Origin: Davidsoniella eucalypti
Taxonomy: Eukaryota > Ascomycota > Sordariomycetes > Microascales > Ceratocystidaceae
Direction of reading: 5' to 3'
Length of the DNA stretch: 64,000 nt
Assembly: GCA_004009845.1 (NCBI GenBank)
Contig: RMBW01000003.1
Span: 558,001-622,000 of the forward strand
A program made the position numbers and the translations under genes. The notes under the pieces were generated by a model that was given only the letters and a program-made list of their open reading frames with translations, did no database searches and was not told the DNA's origin. Shown here in pieces: positions 23,540 to 36,545 of this stretch (its first letter is position 1; every line of letters begins with the position of its first letter).

Positions 23540-24447
23540 TTGACTGGGATGTAGGGCATCTTACGTTGAAGTTTCTTTGCAATATCTAGCTTGCTTGTGC
23601 TGGCATCAATCATTTCAACCATCGGGTATACTTGATTGAAGCCACGGGAAAATTGGTAGATGTTTGTCTCCCAGACAGATCCATAGTTCTTATAGAAAGT
23701 TGTAAGGTTTTGCAGATCAACAAAGTATTTGATATGAATACTGTTCTCGTCTTTAAAGGTACCGAACTGCTCCTGTATGACCTTGAAAATTTCAGTAGCG
23801 GCATCCCTACCTCCTTGTATACCTTTGTTGATATAGCTATCTTTGAACTATATGAATTAAAAAAGTCAGAGAAGACTTCAATGGCGTGTACGATAGAGGG
23901 GTCAGTTTACTTACTATAGTGCTATTTCCATCGAGCAAAGCTAGAACATATGGGCTCATGGGTTTCTAGAACAGGATGAATGATTAGTTCAAGGTTGACA
24001 GACAGGCACACATGTGCTATGAGACGATGACTTACGATTTGCTCTGTAGGATATACGGATGCTGTGCTAGATTTATTTGACTGGCCATGAATGCTTGCGC
24101 ATTCGCTCTTGAGTTTAGTATAATCCTGAGTAGTGACACTTAGGGCCTTCTTAAGACGGGCATTTTCTTGTTTCAATATTTCGTTCTCATCACGTAGACA
24201 TTTCTCCATTGCAGCGCCCCATTTCATCATGTCCTATGAGAGGGGTTAGTATGGTACCGATTGCTATTTTAGTGCAGAGAAGAAAGGAGCGAGTAGTGAG
24301 TAAACTTACATTCATTAGATCCTGCGCACTGGCGCAGTGTCTATTAAAATCATGATATCTAGACGCGATTGAGCTGGACGTCAATCCTTGGCTGGCATGT
24401 ATAGTCGTCATGTCAGTAGATATGATGTTTGACAAGACGACGCTCAA
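22600..24447 (-). CDS. Fungal tandem CCCH zinc-finger protein, diverged
   Basis: Six exons (high to low): 24411/24447-24310, 24233-24036, 23965-23915, 23847-23565, 23435-22780, 22719-22600. The product is 469 residues from the Met at 24411, or 481 from 24447. A charged coiled coil (about 40-75) precedes a conserved fungal domain that in relatives starts FVLVLIDGDG; here it reads YVLALLDGNS (about 104-113). The HDNGY block of relatives reads SSDSSY here. A Ser-rich linker leads to three C-terminal finger candidates: C-x8-C-x6-C-x3-H, a Nab2-like C-x5-C-x4-C-x3-H, and C-x7-C-x4-C-x6-H coded by the last exon. RNA binding is likely from family knowledge. The fold of the N-terminal domain (possibly nuclease-like) is inference. 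The last intron uses a GC donor. Confidence 0.8.
22720..22779 (-). other. GC-AG intron 5 of the CCCH gene
   Basis: Read on the - strand, the donor is CAT|GCAAGT, the branch site is CTAACTAAC, and the acceptor is TCGTAG, 60 bp in all. Removal in phase 0 adds 39 residues containing the third Cys/His cluster. Without splicing the frame stops after about 12 residues of unrelated sequence. Confidence 0.75.
23500..23540. repeat. (TA)n(GA)n microsatellite inside intron 4
   Basis: About 20 bp of TA dinucleotides run straight into about 20 bp of AG dinucleotides. The tract sits wholly within the 129 bp intron 23436-23564 of the CCCH gene and makes it the longest of that gene's introns. Confidence 0.9.
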
Positions 24448-27400
24448 AGTAAAGTGAAATCAACTGGAAGTGTACGTTGTTGTTTAGAGTAGAGAAGAGA
24501 GGGTAATAGAGATAGTAGCAGACGGAATGCAAGGCCTTGACTCGATAAATGAATCACGAATCTTATCTTGATGTTCTACTGTTCTGTTTTTGTGATCGAA
24601 GCCTAATCAGGGAACGATGGATTGGATATAGCAGATCAAATGTAGCAATGATAATCGAAGCAAGTCTCAATACACACAAGAGGAACGTAGAACAGCGAAC
24701 AATATATGTTGACTGGATGAGTTAATGAAGCTAGGCTCTCATTCAAATAGCGGGCTTGCAAGCAGTGACGAAAAAGAAAGACACAAGACTATTGAAACAA
24801 TGTGCGTGAACTAGATAAATTCACGAGTTCAAGACAGTTTCAATGGTGGAGATGGAGATGGAGATGGAAGATCTCGATCTTGATCTTGATGATGGATGGA
24901 AAAGAGGCAGCAGGCTGAGATGATTGAAGAAAGGTGAGTTGAAAGAAGCAGAAAAAAATAAAAGGTCGAACAGAAGGGTGGAAACCAGTAGAACATAGAT
25001 TTCGCTCTTACTCTGTTTGATTCCTCTGTGTTTTTTTTGGCTCTTGGTTCTTACTCTTTTCTATCAGCTATATACAGAAAAACGGGCTACTATGGTCCGA
25101 CCATGTAAACAGCAAAAAAAGCACTATGTTGTGTTGTCACCATGTAGAGATTAATGTGCGGGTACTTTTTGTATCTCACTGGACTTGGTAGCTACAGAAG
25201 GGCAGAAAAAGGGCTGGAGTGTATGTATATATGTGTATATTTTATATATATTACTGGTGAACAGGCCGAAATACAAATCAAATCTTCCACGAAGAAACAT
25301 TGCCCCTCCCTCTTAGCCTTGAACTACGGCCATAGCACAGCATTTTAGACCATTTGTGTATCCTCGGGTTGGGCAAGCCATTGGGTTCCAAGGCAGAAAA
25401 CGTGCATGATGGCTCGCCATAAGCAGGCTTGTTGGGGGGCTTTTATTCTTGCCCGACTTTAGTGTATGATAGTTTGCAAGTAGTCAGCAAACTAACCTAC
25501 AGTATATGCTTGTAATCAGCCAGCCAGTCAGTCTGTTTCATTATGCTCTCTTCTAATATCTCATATTCGGCCTTAATTTTTATCTTTACCTTTTTATTGG
25601 AGTTCGCTTGCTTTTGCCTTATTATCACAACAAACAAACATGTACTAGTATGAGAATCAACTATGCTTGCCTACCGTATAAAAGCAGTTATGATGTCAGA
25701 GGAAAGGCACATTTTGTTTTCCATATTAAAATAATTCTTGACTAAGCGAATGGGGAACGGCTCTGTTCAAGCCTCCGAAGACAAAAACGACTTGACTACT
25801 CCTCTTATCACAATAATACGTTACTCTTTTACCTTTTTCTCGACAAATTTTAATGATTCCTCCCCGCCTACTGTATACAGCTAGTACAAAACATATACAG
25901 ATATGTGATGTATATACATATATGATAACATATGATATAGGCATACCTCAAGGTTCTGAGGACTAAGCCAGAAACAACCCCGACTAGGTTAGCACCGTCA
26001 AACAAGGAGCGCTAACCTCAAGCTTCTATTGGAGATTGCCGGACAATGCAATCCATCACATTGTGTCTTAGTTACAGTAAACCAGTTGTCGTTTCGGGCG
26101 AAAACTATTGAATGGCAATCATATCATATATCAATTCGATGGCTAACGTGATGCATGTACAAATGTAGAGTGACAAATGATGATTTCAAAGATATGAAAC
26201 CGAGCAAAAAGGTGGTGTTATTGGTTCGAGTAGAGGAATACGTAACTATACGTACATATGTATGTAATTTGTGGCGTGAATACCAAGTAAGTAATCAAAT
26301 ATATGTTGTATAAATATAATATAGCTTCCAAGAATATAAGATGGCCTCCCTTAATTATTCCCGATAACACGATAGAAAGGAAAGAAAAGAAAACCCCAGA
26401 ATGTGTTCCAACCTCCAAAGAAGAAAATCAAAAACAGCACATAAAGCCTTTAGGAATGATATAGAAGGCCAGAATGTGGCCAGTCTTGGTCGCCATTTGT
26501 AGTTGAGAACATATTTTAGAACTGCAACGTTTGATGTCTATAGGCGGTTGACAGCAGTGACATAAGCTTTACGCTTTTTAAATGGCCACAGCCTCGTTTC
26601 TTGCCGAATCCTATGTGCCCAAATAATGCTTCCTTAACCGCTAAAAGGCAGCCAACCCTTTAGGCTCATATTTTCCTGTTGTCTCCTTGGCGTCTAGTCT
26701 ACCGGATTAAACCTGCAGTTGTTCGCTCCGCTACCCTTAGCGTAAACGAAAAATAAAAGAAAAAAGACCAGAAGAATTGTTGGTTGACCGTTTGGATAGT
26801 ATGTAGGTAGAAAAAATATGGTTCGTCTACGCAACCAAGGCCTGACGGAACGAGCCCAATATATATGACAAATGCGCAGAAAAGAAAGAAAGAAAAAGGC
26901 AACGGAATAGAGAAGAAAGATAAGTAGAACGAAAGATACTTGGCAGAGATGAGGCAGATAGACCGTGCAACAGGAACAATAGTAGCGAAGACGGTGGATC
27001 AATACACCATTCGGGACCAAGCCCGGTAGCTAATTTTGTGATATACGACATCTATATGCACATATGATGTATGATATGTGTGTATATCCAAAATATGCCA
27101 GCCACAATATTATTGCAACGGAACGAAACAACAGAAACCGACCCGACCAGACCAGACCCGACCAAAACAATAAAAAAATAAGAGGGAAAGTAGAATAAAA
27201 AAGATAGCAACAATAGCCTTATCTAGCATACCGACGCCGCTAGTATTATTTCGCCGTCACAGAAGAAGGAGCAAGGTGCTTAGAAAGATGCATACAGAGA
27301 ATCATGGAGTAGTTAGTATAGGCAACTGGTGTCAGAATCGGGGAATAAGCCTCCTTCTCAGCCGTTCCAGATACCATACGACACCAGGAATTCATAGTCC

Positions 27401-27675
27401 AGATATCTCTCTCCCACTCACACATACACCATAGCCTCCTTCCCTGCTCCCGTTAAACGCGTGTCTTTCTAATCCATGACGAAGAATTTATAGTTCGTCG
27501 CTCAACTTGGCCCGGCACCAATCGATCTCTTGCGTTTCGTGCCTTGTGACATTGCCGAATCGCCATCACTATTTCCTGTCGCATCAACATCCATTTTGTC
27601 GCTCTCGCTAGCATTTGCCGATAAAAGTATAGCTTCTGCGGATGCATGAGCAGAGCGCTCTTCTTCGTCGGATAG
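24448..27675. other. Intergenic region between the CCCH gene and ura3
   Basis: 3.2 kb with no recognised gene. The 0.6 kb next to the CCCH start is its promoter and includes GGAGAT repeats (about 24848-24867) and a GATCTT run. The DNA at 25.9-26.4 kb and 27.0-27.1 kb is AT-rich with ATATG-type tracts. The part adjoining 27676 is the ura3 3' flank. Confidence 0.5.
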
Positions 27676-28950
27676 TCAACTCAGACGCTGGAGATAGGCC
27701 TTCCAGCCCGCACGTCGGTATCGCTCTGCCTCAGACGTGGGGTCGTCAGCCTTGAGGATGCCACGGCCAACGATGATGACGTCGGCGCCCGACTGGCAAA
27801 TTAGCTTTGCCGGTGTATTGTACTGCTGGCCCTTGCCATCGCCGCCGACAATGTGTCTGACATTATCGGTCTCATCAGTCTCTGGTGGCAGCTGGCAGCC
27901 AGGTGACATGTTGACGAAGTCGTCTTCGGGAAGACTGTTAAGTGGTGATTGCGCTACAAATCCCATGACAAACGACTTGTATTCACGCGCGGCTTCGACA
28001 CAGGCCTCAGTGTACTCGGCAGACATGAAGTTACCCTTGCTAGACATCTGAGCAAGGATAAGTAGACCACGGTCTGTGGGGGCCTCCTCGATTCCAGGGA
28101 AAAGCATTTCATCGTCACCCGACAGGTTCTTGGTTAGACGCGGTGAGTCGACAGGCTCGTAGTGCTGTGTCACCGTAGTGACGGAAACAATACTACCCTT
28201 GCGGCCCTCTGAGAGTGGGAAGGATGACTGGCTAGTGAAGATATCAGGACGGAACGTGCCGAACAGCGAGTTGCCTGTTGATAGGTTGTTGCCGTTGGAA
28301 GCGGCAGAGGTGGTCGGGGTAGCGCCGTTCGTAGAGCCGCTAACCGAGGCGCTAGTAGTAGTGACGTGTGGTGGCACATCATCATCGTCGTAGTTAGCCG
28401 AGCCACGCGCAGCAGCCTCGTCCTCCTCGTCCTCATCGAAGGAATCAGATCTAGGAGTACCGACACTAACGGTAGTCTTGACCTCGTAGGGGTGGCGTTC
28501 TCTCCAGTTGTTAGCAGCCTCAGTCAGGGCCGCCACAGAAGCCTTTCCGGGAACCATGTTAACGTTGACGATGTGAGCCCACTCGATGATACGAGCAGCA
28601 CCACCGGTGTACTGCAGCTGGACAGTGTTGCCAATGTCGCCGAACTTGCGGTCTTCGAAGATCAGGAAGCCGTGCTTGCGGGCGAGGGCAGCCAGCTTAG
28701 CGCCGGTGCCAGTATGGGGGCTGTTGTCCCAGCCGGAGATTATATCGTGATGAGTCTTAAGGACGACGATGGATGGGCCGATGGTGTCGGCAAGGTATAG
28801 AAGGTCGCGGGCAGTCGATACATCAGCGCTAAGACACAAGTTTGAAGCCTTTAAGTCCATTAAGCGGAACAGATAAGACACCAGTGGGTGACTGGCGCTC
28901 TCCGCCCGGTCGGCGTACGTCGACTTGAGCGTGGGGTGAGCAGGCGCCAT
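27676..28950 (-). CDS. ura3: Orotidine-5'-phosphate decarboxylase
   Basis: It catalyses the last step of UMP synthesis, decarboxylating OMP in the cytosol (pyrG/pyr4 in moulds). It is a single exon of 424 residues. The substrate-binding LKTHHD is at 64-69, and the catalytic D-x-K-x2-D array (FEDRKFGDIG) has Asp100, Lys102 and Asp105. VNMVPG follows at 130-135, and the C-terminal GRGILKADDP loop binds phosphate. An insertion of about 115 residues (about 165-280) splits the barrel. Mould enzymes carry an insertion here ending in a conserved EGRKGSIVS-SPRLTK block, also seen here. The present copy adds an acidic and Ser/Thr/Asn-rich part. Yeast Ura3 (267 residues) lacks it. The ATG at 28950 matches the family start. 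Confidence 0.97.
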   Translation of the reverse strand: MAPAHPTLKSTYADRAESASHPLVSYLFRLMDLKASNLCLSADVSTARDLLYLADTIGPSIVVLKTHHDIISGWDNSPHTGTGAKLAALARKHGFLIFEDRKFGDIGNTVQLQYTGGAARIIEWAHIVNVNMVPGKASVAALTEAANNWRERHPYEVKTTVSVGTPRSDSFDEDEEDEAAARGSANYDDDDVPPHVTTTSASVSGSTNGATPTTSAASNGNNLSTGNSLFGTFRPDIFTSQSSFPLSEGRKGSIVSVTTVTQHYEPVDSPRLTKNLSGDDEMLFPGIEEAPTDRGLLILAQMSSKGNFMSAEYTEACVEAAREYKSFVMGFVAQSPLNSLPEDDFVNMSPGCQLPPETDETDNVRHIVGGDGKGQQYNTPAKLICQSGADVIIVGRGILKADDPTSEAERYRRAGWKAYLQRLS

Positions 28951-29700
28951 ATTTGCGGACAGTGATAGAAAGTCGTCGCGGTCGTTGTGTATGGGGAGTC
29001 GAGTCTTGTAGCAGTCCTGTAGATTGGGGACAGATCCAGGTCGAAAACGAATCGAGTTCTAGCCTGAGAGGTCGAGATGGGTGGTGGTGGGAAAAGAGTC
29101 TAGTTAAAGACGAGAATTCTACGTTCCGAAAAGAGAATAAACAGAATAATGTCAACTAGCGCGCAGACTAGGGGAAAAGAAATTAGCGGAAAAGGAAAGA
29201 TTTTGGTTGGCTCCAAAGAGGGGAACACTAGTAAAGGCTTTTCTTTTTCGTAAAGACAAGAACAGTGTCGAATAAGACAAAAAGCCAGGCTGACGATGAT
29301 GGCCAAAGCAAGACGTCGACTTGATTATCGCTATAGGCAGAAATAATAAAGAGAAACTACCGTGGGCTCAGAACGGGGGTACGGCGGCCGGTGTATTTAT
29401 AACACATCGTCCTGTTGGTGTCGAAACTCAAAACTCAGGCACAGGCACGGCCGATGCTAAAGATACCAAAGACGGTTTAGCCTCCCTTGCCTCCCGGAAG
29501 GTTTTTTATTCTGCTTTGCTTTTTATTTATCTGTTTTATTCGATCGCTTGCCAGAGCAGGCAGGCATGATAGATACAGATACAGAGTAGGATTTGGCCAA
29601 GTAGGGCAAGGCTGGACAAGGGCTGGCCAAGAAACAGTCTGTGTGGTCGCAGTACGACAAGACGACAACAACGCAAGGTATATGGTACATGTGTATTTTC

Positions 29701-29733
29701 TTTTGCTGCTTTTGCTGCTTTTGCTGCTGCTTT
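29701..29733. repeat. Tandem repeat TTTTGCTGC x3
   Basis: Three perfect 9-bp copies followed by two TGC units, in the region upstream of ura3. Confidence 0.9.
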
Positions 29734-32700
29734 ACCAGCCATGGACATCCAGATCGTATCTTTAGCTTCGTGAAACCCCTTCATATGCAGATGCACAATC
29801 TTTACCTCCGCTTGGCCCATTCGCTGGAAAGGGAAAGACCACCAGGCAACCGCTGTCGGCCAATCAATCTGCAACGAACATGTTGCCTATCTCTCCCGTT
29901 CGGCTCGCATTGAGATTTTGCCTCGCTCTCTTTATGCTGCGACCAGTACATCATCTGATTCCAGTGCCATAACATTCATTAGTCTTCCGATCTCTATTTC
30001 CATCTCCGATTTCCCCGCCATTCATTTAGCCGAGCTACATATTCTACATATAGCCTCCCGAATAAAAACTTACATGAGCAATCTCTAGACCGGAACCCGC
30101 CGTTCAGAATCAATCCCATCTTGTACGGCCTGCCAAGCTCTGTCTTAAACTAAAATTGGCTACCGGCACTAGCTTTTTCAAGCTAAGGTCCGTGGCTCAG
30201 CTTGCTGCTAACTTCATCTTTGAGCGTAGGGCCGAAGCGCTACATAATAGGAACAATCTTATATATACTACATAGGTCGATTGTGACATAGCAGTTCATT
30301 TGCAGTTGAACAACCGCGTCTAATTCTCTGTACGAGTCCTTGTAAGAAAAGCTACCCTCGGGACATCTTATGTATCATGTGCCAACAACTGTATTGCACA
30401 ATACCAAACTTGATTCTTTGACTTGAGAAAACCGGGTGCGCCATCGACTAGGATGACATCTCAAGCCCTAGTCCATATATTGCCAACAGTTGGCTGTAAA
30501 TTCCTAGACCTGGGTTCAAGAAAGGAAGAATCTAGTCCAGCTTTACATATTGGCTTTCAAAAGACCCTTTATCAAAAGGACAACATTATTCAGGAGGTGA
30601 CCTTTTTGACGATTTGTTCATCATGCTCCACGGGCCAGATGTTCTCTATCCCGGTCTTGAAACAAAGAAAAAAACAAAACAAAACAAAAAAAGCCTCTAA
30701 ACCGCCATTATTTTCCACGCCATACATACAATACACCATAGCTATAATTCGCCGGCTATGGGGATCTGGCAGTATCGGTAACAAGCGAGTTTGGCTAATT
30801 ATCATGCTGACATCAAATCCTTGTACATGCATACACGCACATCCATATGCACATATGTAGCATACAGATAGACAGCACCCGTCAGACCAAGAGAATAGGA
30901 AGATGGCCACTTAACAGGATACTAGTAAATCTGTACTAGGAAAATAGGGCACCCTGGATTCTTGGTCGACCATACTGCAATATAAAGGAGGACCAGGATC
31001 GGGGATTAACGTGGTTATGATCCCCATCAGATGCAAACAATGTGCTATGTATCTTAAGGTACTGTACGTGTACATGTATTGTATTGTTCATGTTCACTCT
31101 CATCACCACATGCAGTACCACTAGTACTTGTAAGACCGGTACATGTATTATTCAAGCTCGAAATATCACGACTACTTTGCATATAAGCATCTTTTAGTTT
31201 ACTAACTACTCATACAGGTAAACGTCCTACACAATAGTATGACCATGGTATGTCTCACGCAACCTTGGCAGTCTTCTCTCCACTCAAAGATTACTAACAC
31301 TCTGTAGCTTATATGTATATCTGTATGTATCTGTAGTCACTGATCCCGGCATAACCATTACTACCACAATGACAAGCCCCTTTCCTGAACTGGTCATACT
31401 AGTAAAAGTCAGACACGTCTTTGTATGTGTATATATGTATGTAGTGAGTCGGTATAACTAGATCCAGCATCTTGACATTGACCAGCGATCGGCCAAAGCG
31501 TCTTTGACGTATTCAACGGGATTTTTTTCATGTACAAACACATATTATATAACTAGTAATATACTATTACAAAGTATAAAATGGTAACATAGTTGTTCTA
31601 CCACTAAGATAACTGTCGAGATAAACCTGTGCCAGCTGGTCTTTTTTTCTCCGATTACCGCGTCCTTTATACCTAATCCCCCTTAGTTAAGTCTATCACC
31701 GCTGTAGACCAGGGCTCTCTCTTTCTCTCCCTAGCTTGATAGCACTCAAGATATGCGAGGAGAACGTGCTTAGCTACTCAGTGCTGATATATCGGCACCA
31801 ATTCGCTTCTCATGAACCTAGCAGGCTCTATATCTTATGATCAGGTGGTATATCGATATTCCAGTCAGTCCTTGCTTGCTTCTCGTGGGGAGGCGTTGAG
31901 ACATGGATAGCGAAGATCAAGTTTACTGGTTTCATACAGCTCCAAAAAAAGAAGAAGAAAAAAAAGTAAAACCCGCCCTGGAAATATAAGAAGAGATAGG
32001 CAATGAATAGGGAGTCTTCATTTGGTGGCGGTTTGAACTCTAGATGTGTACTAATTCTATACTAATTCCATAGTAGACTAGAAACCCCAGCAATATCTGA
32101 TTCCGTAAGTAAAAAAACGAATATTAATCAAAGGTATCAGAATCACCGATAACAAGGGGGTAAGAGAAAAAGAAAGAATCTCAACTAAGGTAAAGAAAGG
32201 GGGCGGAAAAAGGAATCTTCTCCATATTGAGCTTTCTTACATCCTGATTTCACGGTAGTGCCGCCAAATTATAGGCAGCGTTACAGCCGCCATCGTCTTA
32301 GCCGGAAGCTAAAGCAAGCGCTTCCGCACAAGCAACACTGAAATTAGAGGAGCCACTTGTTTATTTTCTTTTTCCTTTCTTTTATTAGTATCTTAGTTTG
32401 CGACGCCACTGTGACGAATTGATATTACAAGCCATACTTGCTTTCAGACGCAGATCTTGCTTAGATCCTCCATTCGAGATCCATATAGGTATGTACATGT
32501 AGATTCCAGTTACTTCGACTTCCTCCATGTTTGCTTCAATGGTTCTTATAGTAACAGAAACTGTGCCACAGCATAACTACCCACAGCGAGCAAGAAATCA
32601 GCAAAACAGATAGAATAAGCAAACGGAGACTGTGAGATATGCAGCACTGACTCCGGTCAGGGAGGACCGCCAATCTTTCCTGTCCCATCTACCCTGTTGA

Positions 32701-35700
32701 TTCGTACCATACCTGGTGCCTTGTTTCTTGAACTGTACACATGCTATTCCGGAGTTTCCAGGCCATCTATCACATCACTTTTGCCGGCGGGTAGCTCTTG
32801 AAAGCTCTAACTGGGATGGTGGAAAGGCTTCATTCTAGTCGGTTTGATTCCTCTGCTATACAACTACAGCTGGGCTATGCTTGCCTATAGTCTAGGGTTC
32901 GTTCTCTTCCTCGAGTCATCTCTTCAAACGGCAATCGAACAAAACAACCAGTACTGCTACTAACTTAGTCGGTATAAGGACAGTGGTGAATCATTCCCAA
33001 GCACCGGTCCCAACGACCAATTTCAAATTTAGGCGTAAGATCCCGCCTTTCCTCATCATTTTTGTGGTCCAGTTTTCTCCCAAGGATATGGCGTTACGCT
33101 TTGATGACACCATCTTGCTGTCTGTGTGATAAAGGCTTGTTTTTCCTGCTTTTGTATGTGGCTATACATCGATACATCGCAATGTCTCTTCGGTTGCCGA
33201 TATTCTCCCTCCCCCCTATACCCGTCGTCTTCTCATATATCTCTACAGGTTCCAGTATATACGCCAAAGATGAATTTACCCAACTCGGGCCAAGTCGGCG
33301 TACCTGGTACATGAATATACATGCATTCTTCACAAGCAACAGCAACGCATGGACTATGCTTCATCTTTTCTCTCCATCTCTCTGTCTCTCTTTAGGTCGG
33401 GGGCCAAAAGGGAAAGGGATAAAGGGTTGTTTCCAAGTTGCTGTAGTACGCTACTACGGTGTCATAGATGCGGCATAGCCGCTACAAGCGAGATCGAAGC
33501 GAGCCTTAACAAGGAAATAGGAACGTTAGTAGAGGGAAAATGGAACAAAATATGCTATCTCTTTACTCTTATGAAAAAAATGGAAAAAATAAAGGCCATA
33601 TCAAGTTACAGACGGCTTTCCCCGGTGGTAACGAAGGAATGATGTTTAGCTTGGATATTATTCCGAGCATCATCTCAAAATGCAGTGTATATCCTAACAT
33701 ATATGTACATATGTACATGCAGAATCCAAGCAGCAGGACTTCCAACATTTTTTCTTCACATTACACGCACTAGCTTAACTACACTATTGAAGTCGCACAC
33801 GTTTCTTAGCTGTACTATCCTTTCACGGTATCATGATGTTGTATTCAGCACTCTCGCGTCAGTTATATGTTCGCAGACGATGAGGTGTTGCGGTGTTCTC
33901 CTGTCAATATCAAGAAAGATCGGTCAAAACAGCTTGTCACGGACAAGTAGTTCTTGGTCAGTGACTTGCCAATCCTGGCCTGTATATTTGCCGGAACTAT
34001 TGCCAGGATATGCACCAATATTTTCTCTAATATTTCTCATTCATTTAGATCATTTACTTACTCTTGTCTCACCGCTTATACATGTATTTCACCATGCTCT
34101 TTTCTAAAACTTCCCAAGATAACTTGGCAGTGAGCTTCTCATATCAAGCCCATCTCCATCATCTTAAGCTTAGAGGTAATCGTTATCTCATACTTCTCGA
34201 AGTTCTTCTTCGTCACCCCTTCCAAAGATGGTGGTGAAAGACAGAACATGTGGTGGGCACATCGATCACCACAATATCCAAGCTCTCGGCTATCAGGTCC
34301 CGAGTGGCAGAATCTTGTACTCTCGTCGACGTTTGCTATGATGTTTGCCAATCAGGTATCCCCAGCAAGAAATACTATGGGTATTTGTACCAGCTTTTGC
34401 GTCGCAATTAGTTACTACTATTACTACTACTAACAAGACCCCAAGTAGTGCTCGATCATCACTGAAAACTAGGTGTGGTGGCAAGTGCTACATCGTTACA
34501 AACAAGAAATAACTATATCTAGGAAATAGATTCACTTTCCAGATTAACGAATGCTGCGGTACATTCATGATTGCTTGCTTTCTTATGAGTAAAGGTTAGT
34601 ATAGCGCTCTATAGAGGTTTTAAGTCTTGAATGATAAGACCGAAGGAGGAAAGAGGACTATGTAGTTTGCCTATTCTAGTTCCTCCTCTATCCACCTATA
34701 GGGGCATATTATTAGGTCAGACGGTCAAAGTCTAAAGCTTGGATATCACGGTCGTAAGCACGGTAAAGTTCTGCTACTATATATCTACATCCAGATACAT
34801 GTTAGCATACCGACCTGCTTCTTCTACCATAGAGCGAAAGAGTTGCAGGAATGTCACTCCGCAAAAGTCATTTCTTGGGCTTTATTAGGACAAGATCATA
34901 GATATGTACATCAGCTTGTTGTATATGTGACTTTGATGAAGTGGAACATCCTAGAGGGCGAAGAAAGAGGGCAAATACGCACGGAGCTCTTCGTTGTAGC
35001 AGAAGTTCTCTGCATCTCGGTTTACGTTGTATATAAGAGGTAATATTCCTCACCCATGGTTTCTATATGTCCGGCGGACTATAAGCATGATACAAGATAC
35101 TCCGCAAGACAGGCCTTTTTCTGCTTTGTCAACAAGATCAAAGCCTGACATCTTATAGAGATGTCGGCTTACACGGCGTCCCCCCAATCTTTATTACCGT
35201 TTACAGGTCATGTTATTTGGCATTTTGTATCTGTATTCAAGATACAAGGTCATGTAAGCCAGTCTAATCCGATGGCAAGTCTACAGTCGTATCCGGAACG
35301 GCTTCTTATGCTGACTATGAAGACGGAAAGGAAATTTTCAAACACACATACATACATATGTACTACAATTATATTTACAGACGGAGGTACGTTTCGTTTT
35401 GGTCCTGATCTCGTAGTTCTGGTCTAAAGTACATATACTTCTCTATCAACAAAGAAAATCTACACCAATTCAGGTATATTCATAGCAGTGTTGACGTCGA
35501 AGATCAAGCACCAAGCTCGATTGTCGTATATATTGATAAAGCCAGAGGATTGTATTTATTGGTGTCAGCTACCAGTTATAACCATTTCCACATTCGGCAA
35601 AAAGTAATACTTTACAAAAAGAAGAGCCTTTCAATGTCCAACTTCGTACATGTCATCGATATAGAAGAGAATGACAATAGTAGGGTTAGGGTTTCAATTG

Positions 35701-36516
35701 AAGCCGTATGTGCCAACTAGTGGTTTGACTTTTGACAGTCTTCAGCTTGTGCCGCGAATAATGATTACACTACAATCGCAATCTTGATGAGATAAAAGCC
35801 GCTGGCTGGCGTTATCTCTCCCCCTCCATTGAACCACTCCATTACATCACGGGCATTCTGACAATATAGAGCACATGCTCAAATCCTGTCCCTGCGGAGT
35901 CACCTCTCTTGATGAGATAAGTACACAATTGGTTGTAAGCATATGAGAGATAGATATCTAAAGAAGAGAGATGTTGTGTCGGCACTGCGCGAAGTTCGCC
36001 TTGCTTTCTGTTATTCCAAGACTCTTGTAATATCGTCTGTAGATCACGTTTAATTACACTTTACGCTTTATTGGCTTGTGCCCGATTTCTTAACTTTTTT
36101 CTTTCTGCCTGGGTTGAAATTGCCCCTAACCCGAAATGCTGGAACCTAGCCTGTTTCTTGTCGCATCATCCAATGTTTCTTTAGGGTTGCGGCGGTAGGG
36201 CGAAGATAATTTGCTGGGCTCAAATCGTGGCCACGTCTTTATAGCTTTAGAGGCTAGCTGGGTAATCAGCCTAAGTATGATCCCCTGTAGCAAAAATGGA
36301 TCACCGGGTTTATAGCGCTGTAGTTGGCGAGGGTTTAGTGAGTTTTTGCTGGGTTTTCTGGGTCTGAGCCTCTGACTAATTGCGCGGCTTGATAATGCCG
36401 TAGACAAGACAAGGCTTGTAGTTCGGTAGTCAAATGATGACCGGGAACGTAAATCGATCCGAGCTGCTATCCGAGAAGACGAATAATTACCATGATAAAA
36501 AGATCTTGACTAAGTA

Positions 36517-36545
36517 TTGCTGTTGTTGTTATTGTTGTTGTTGTT
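36517..36545. repeat. TTG trinucleotide microsatellite
   Basis: An imperfect TTG run with one GCT and one TTA interruption, about 600 bp upstream of pis1. Confidence 0.85.

Noticed and set aside
33062..33478. 138-codon open frame on the + strand in the 8 kb gap
   Set aside because: Cys/Tyr/Ser-rich composition typical of translated non-coding DNA, with no domain or conserved motif.
35681..35694. Telomere-like TAGGGTTAGGGTTT
   Set aside because: Only two TTAGGG-like units are present, and the flanks are ordinary unique DNA with genes on both sides. Most likely chance.
36126..36407. 93-codon basic open frame on the - strand
   Set aside because: No family resemblance, no good start context and no sign of splicing partners.
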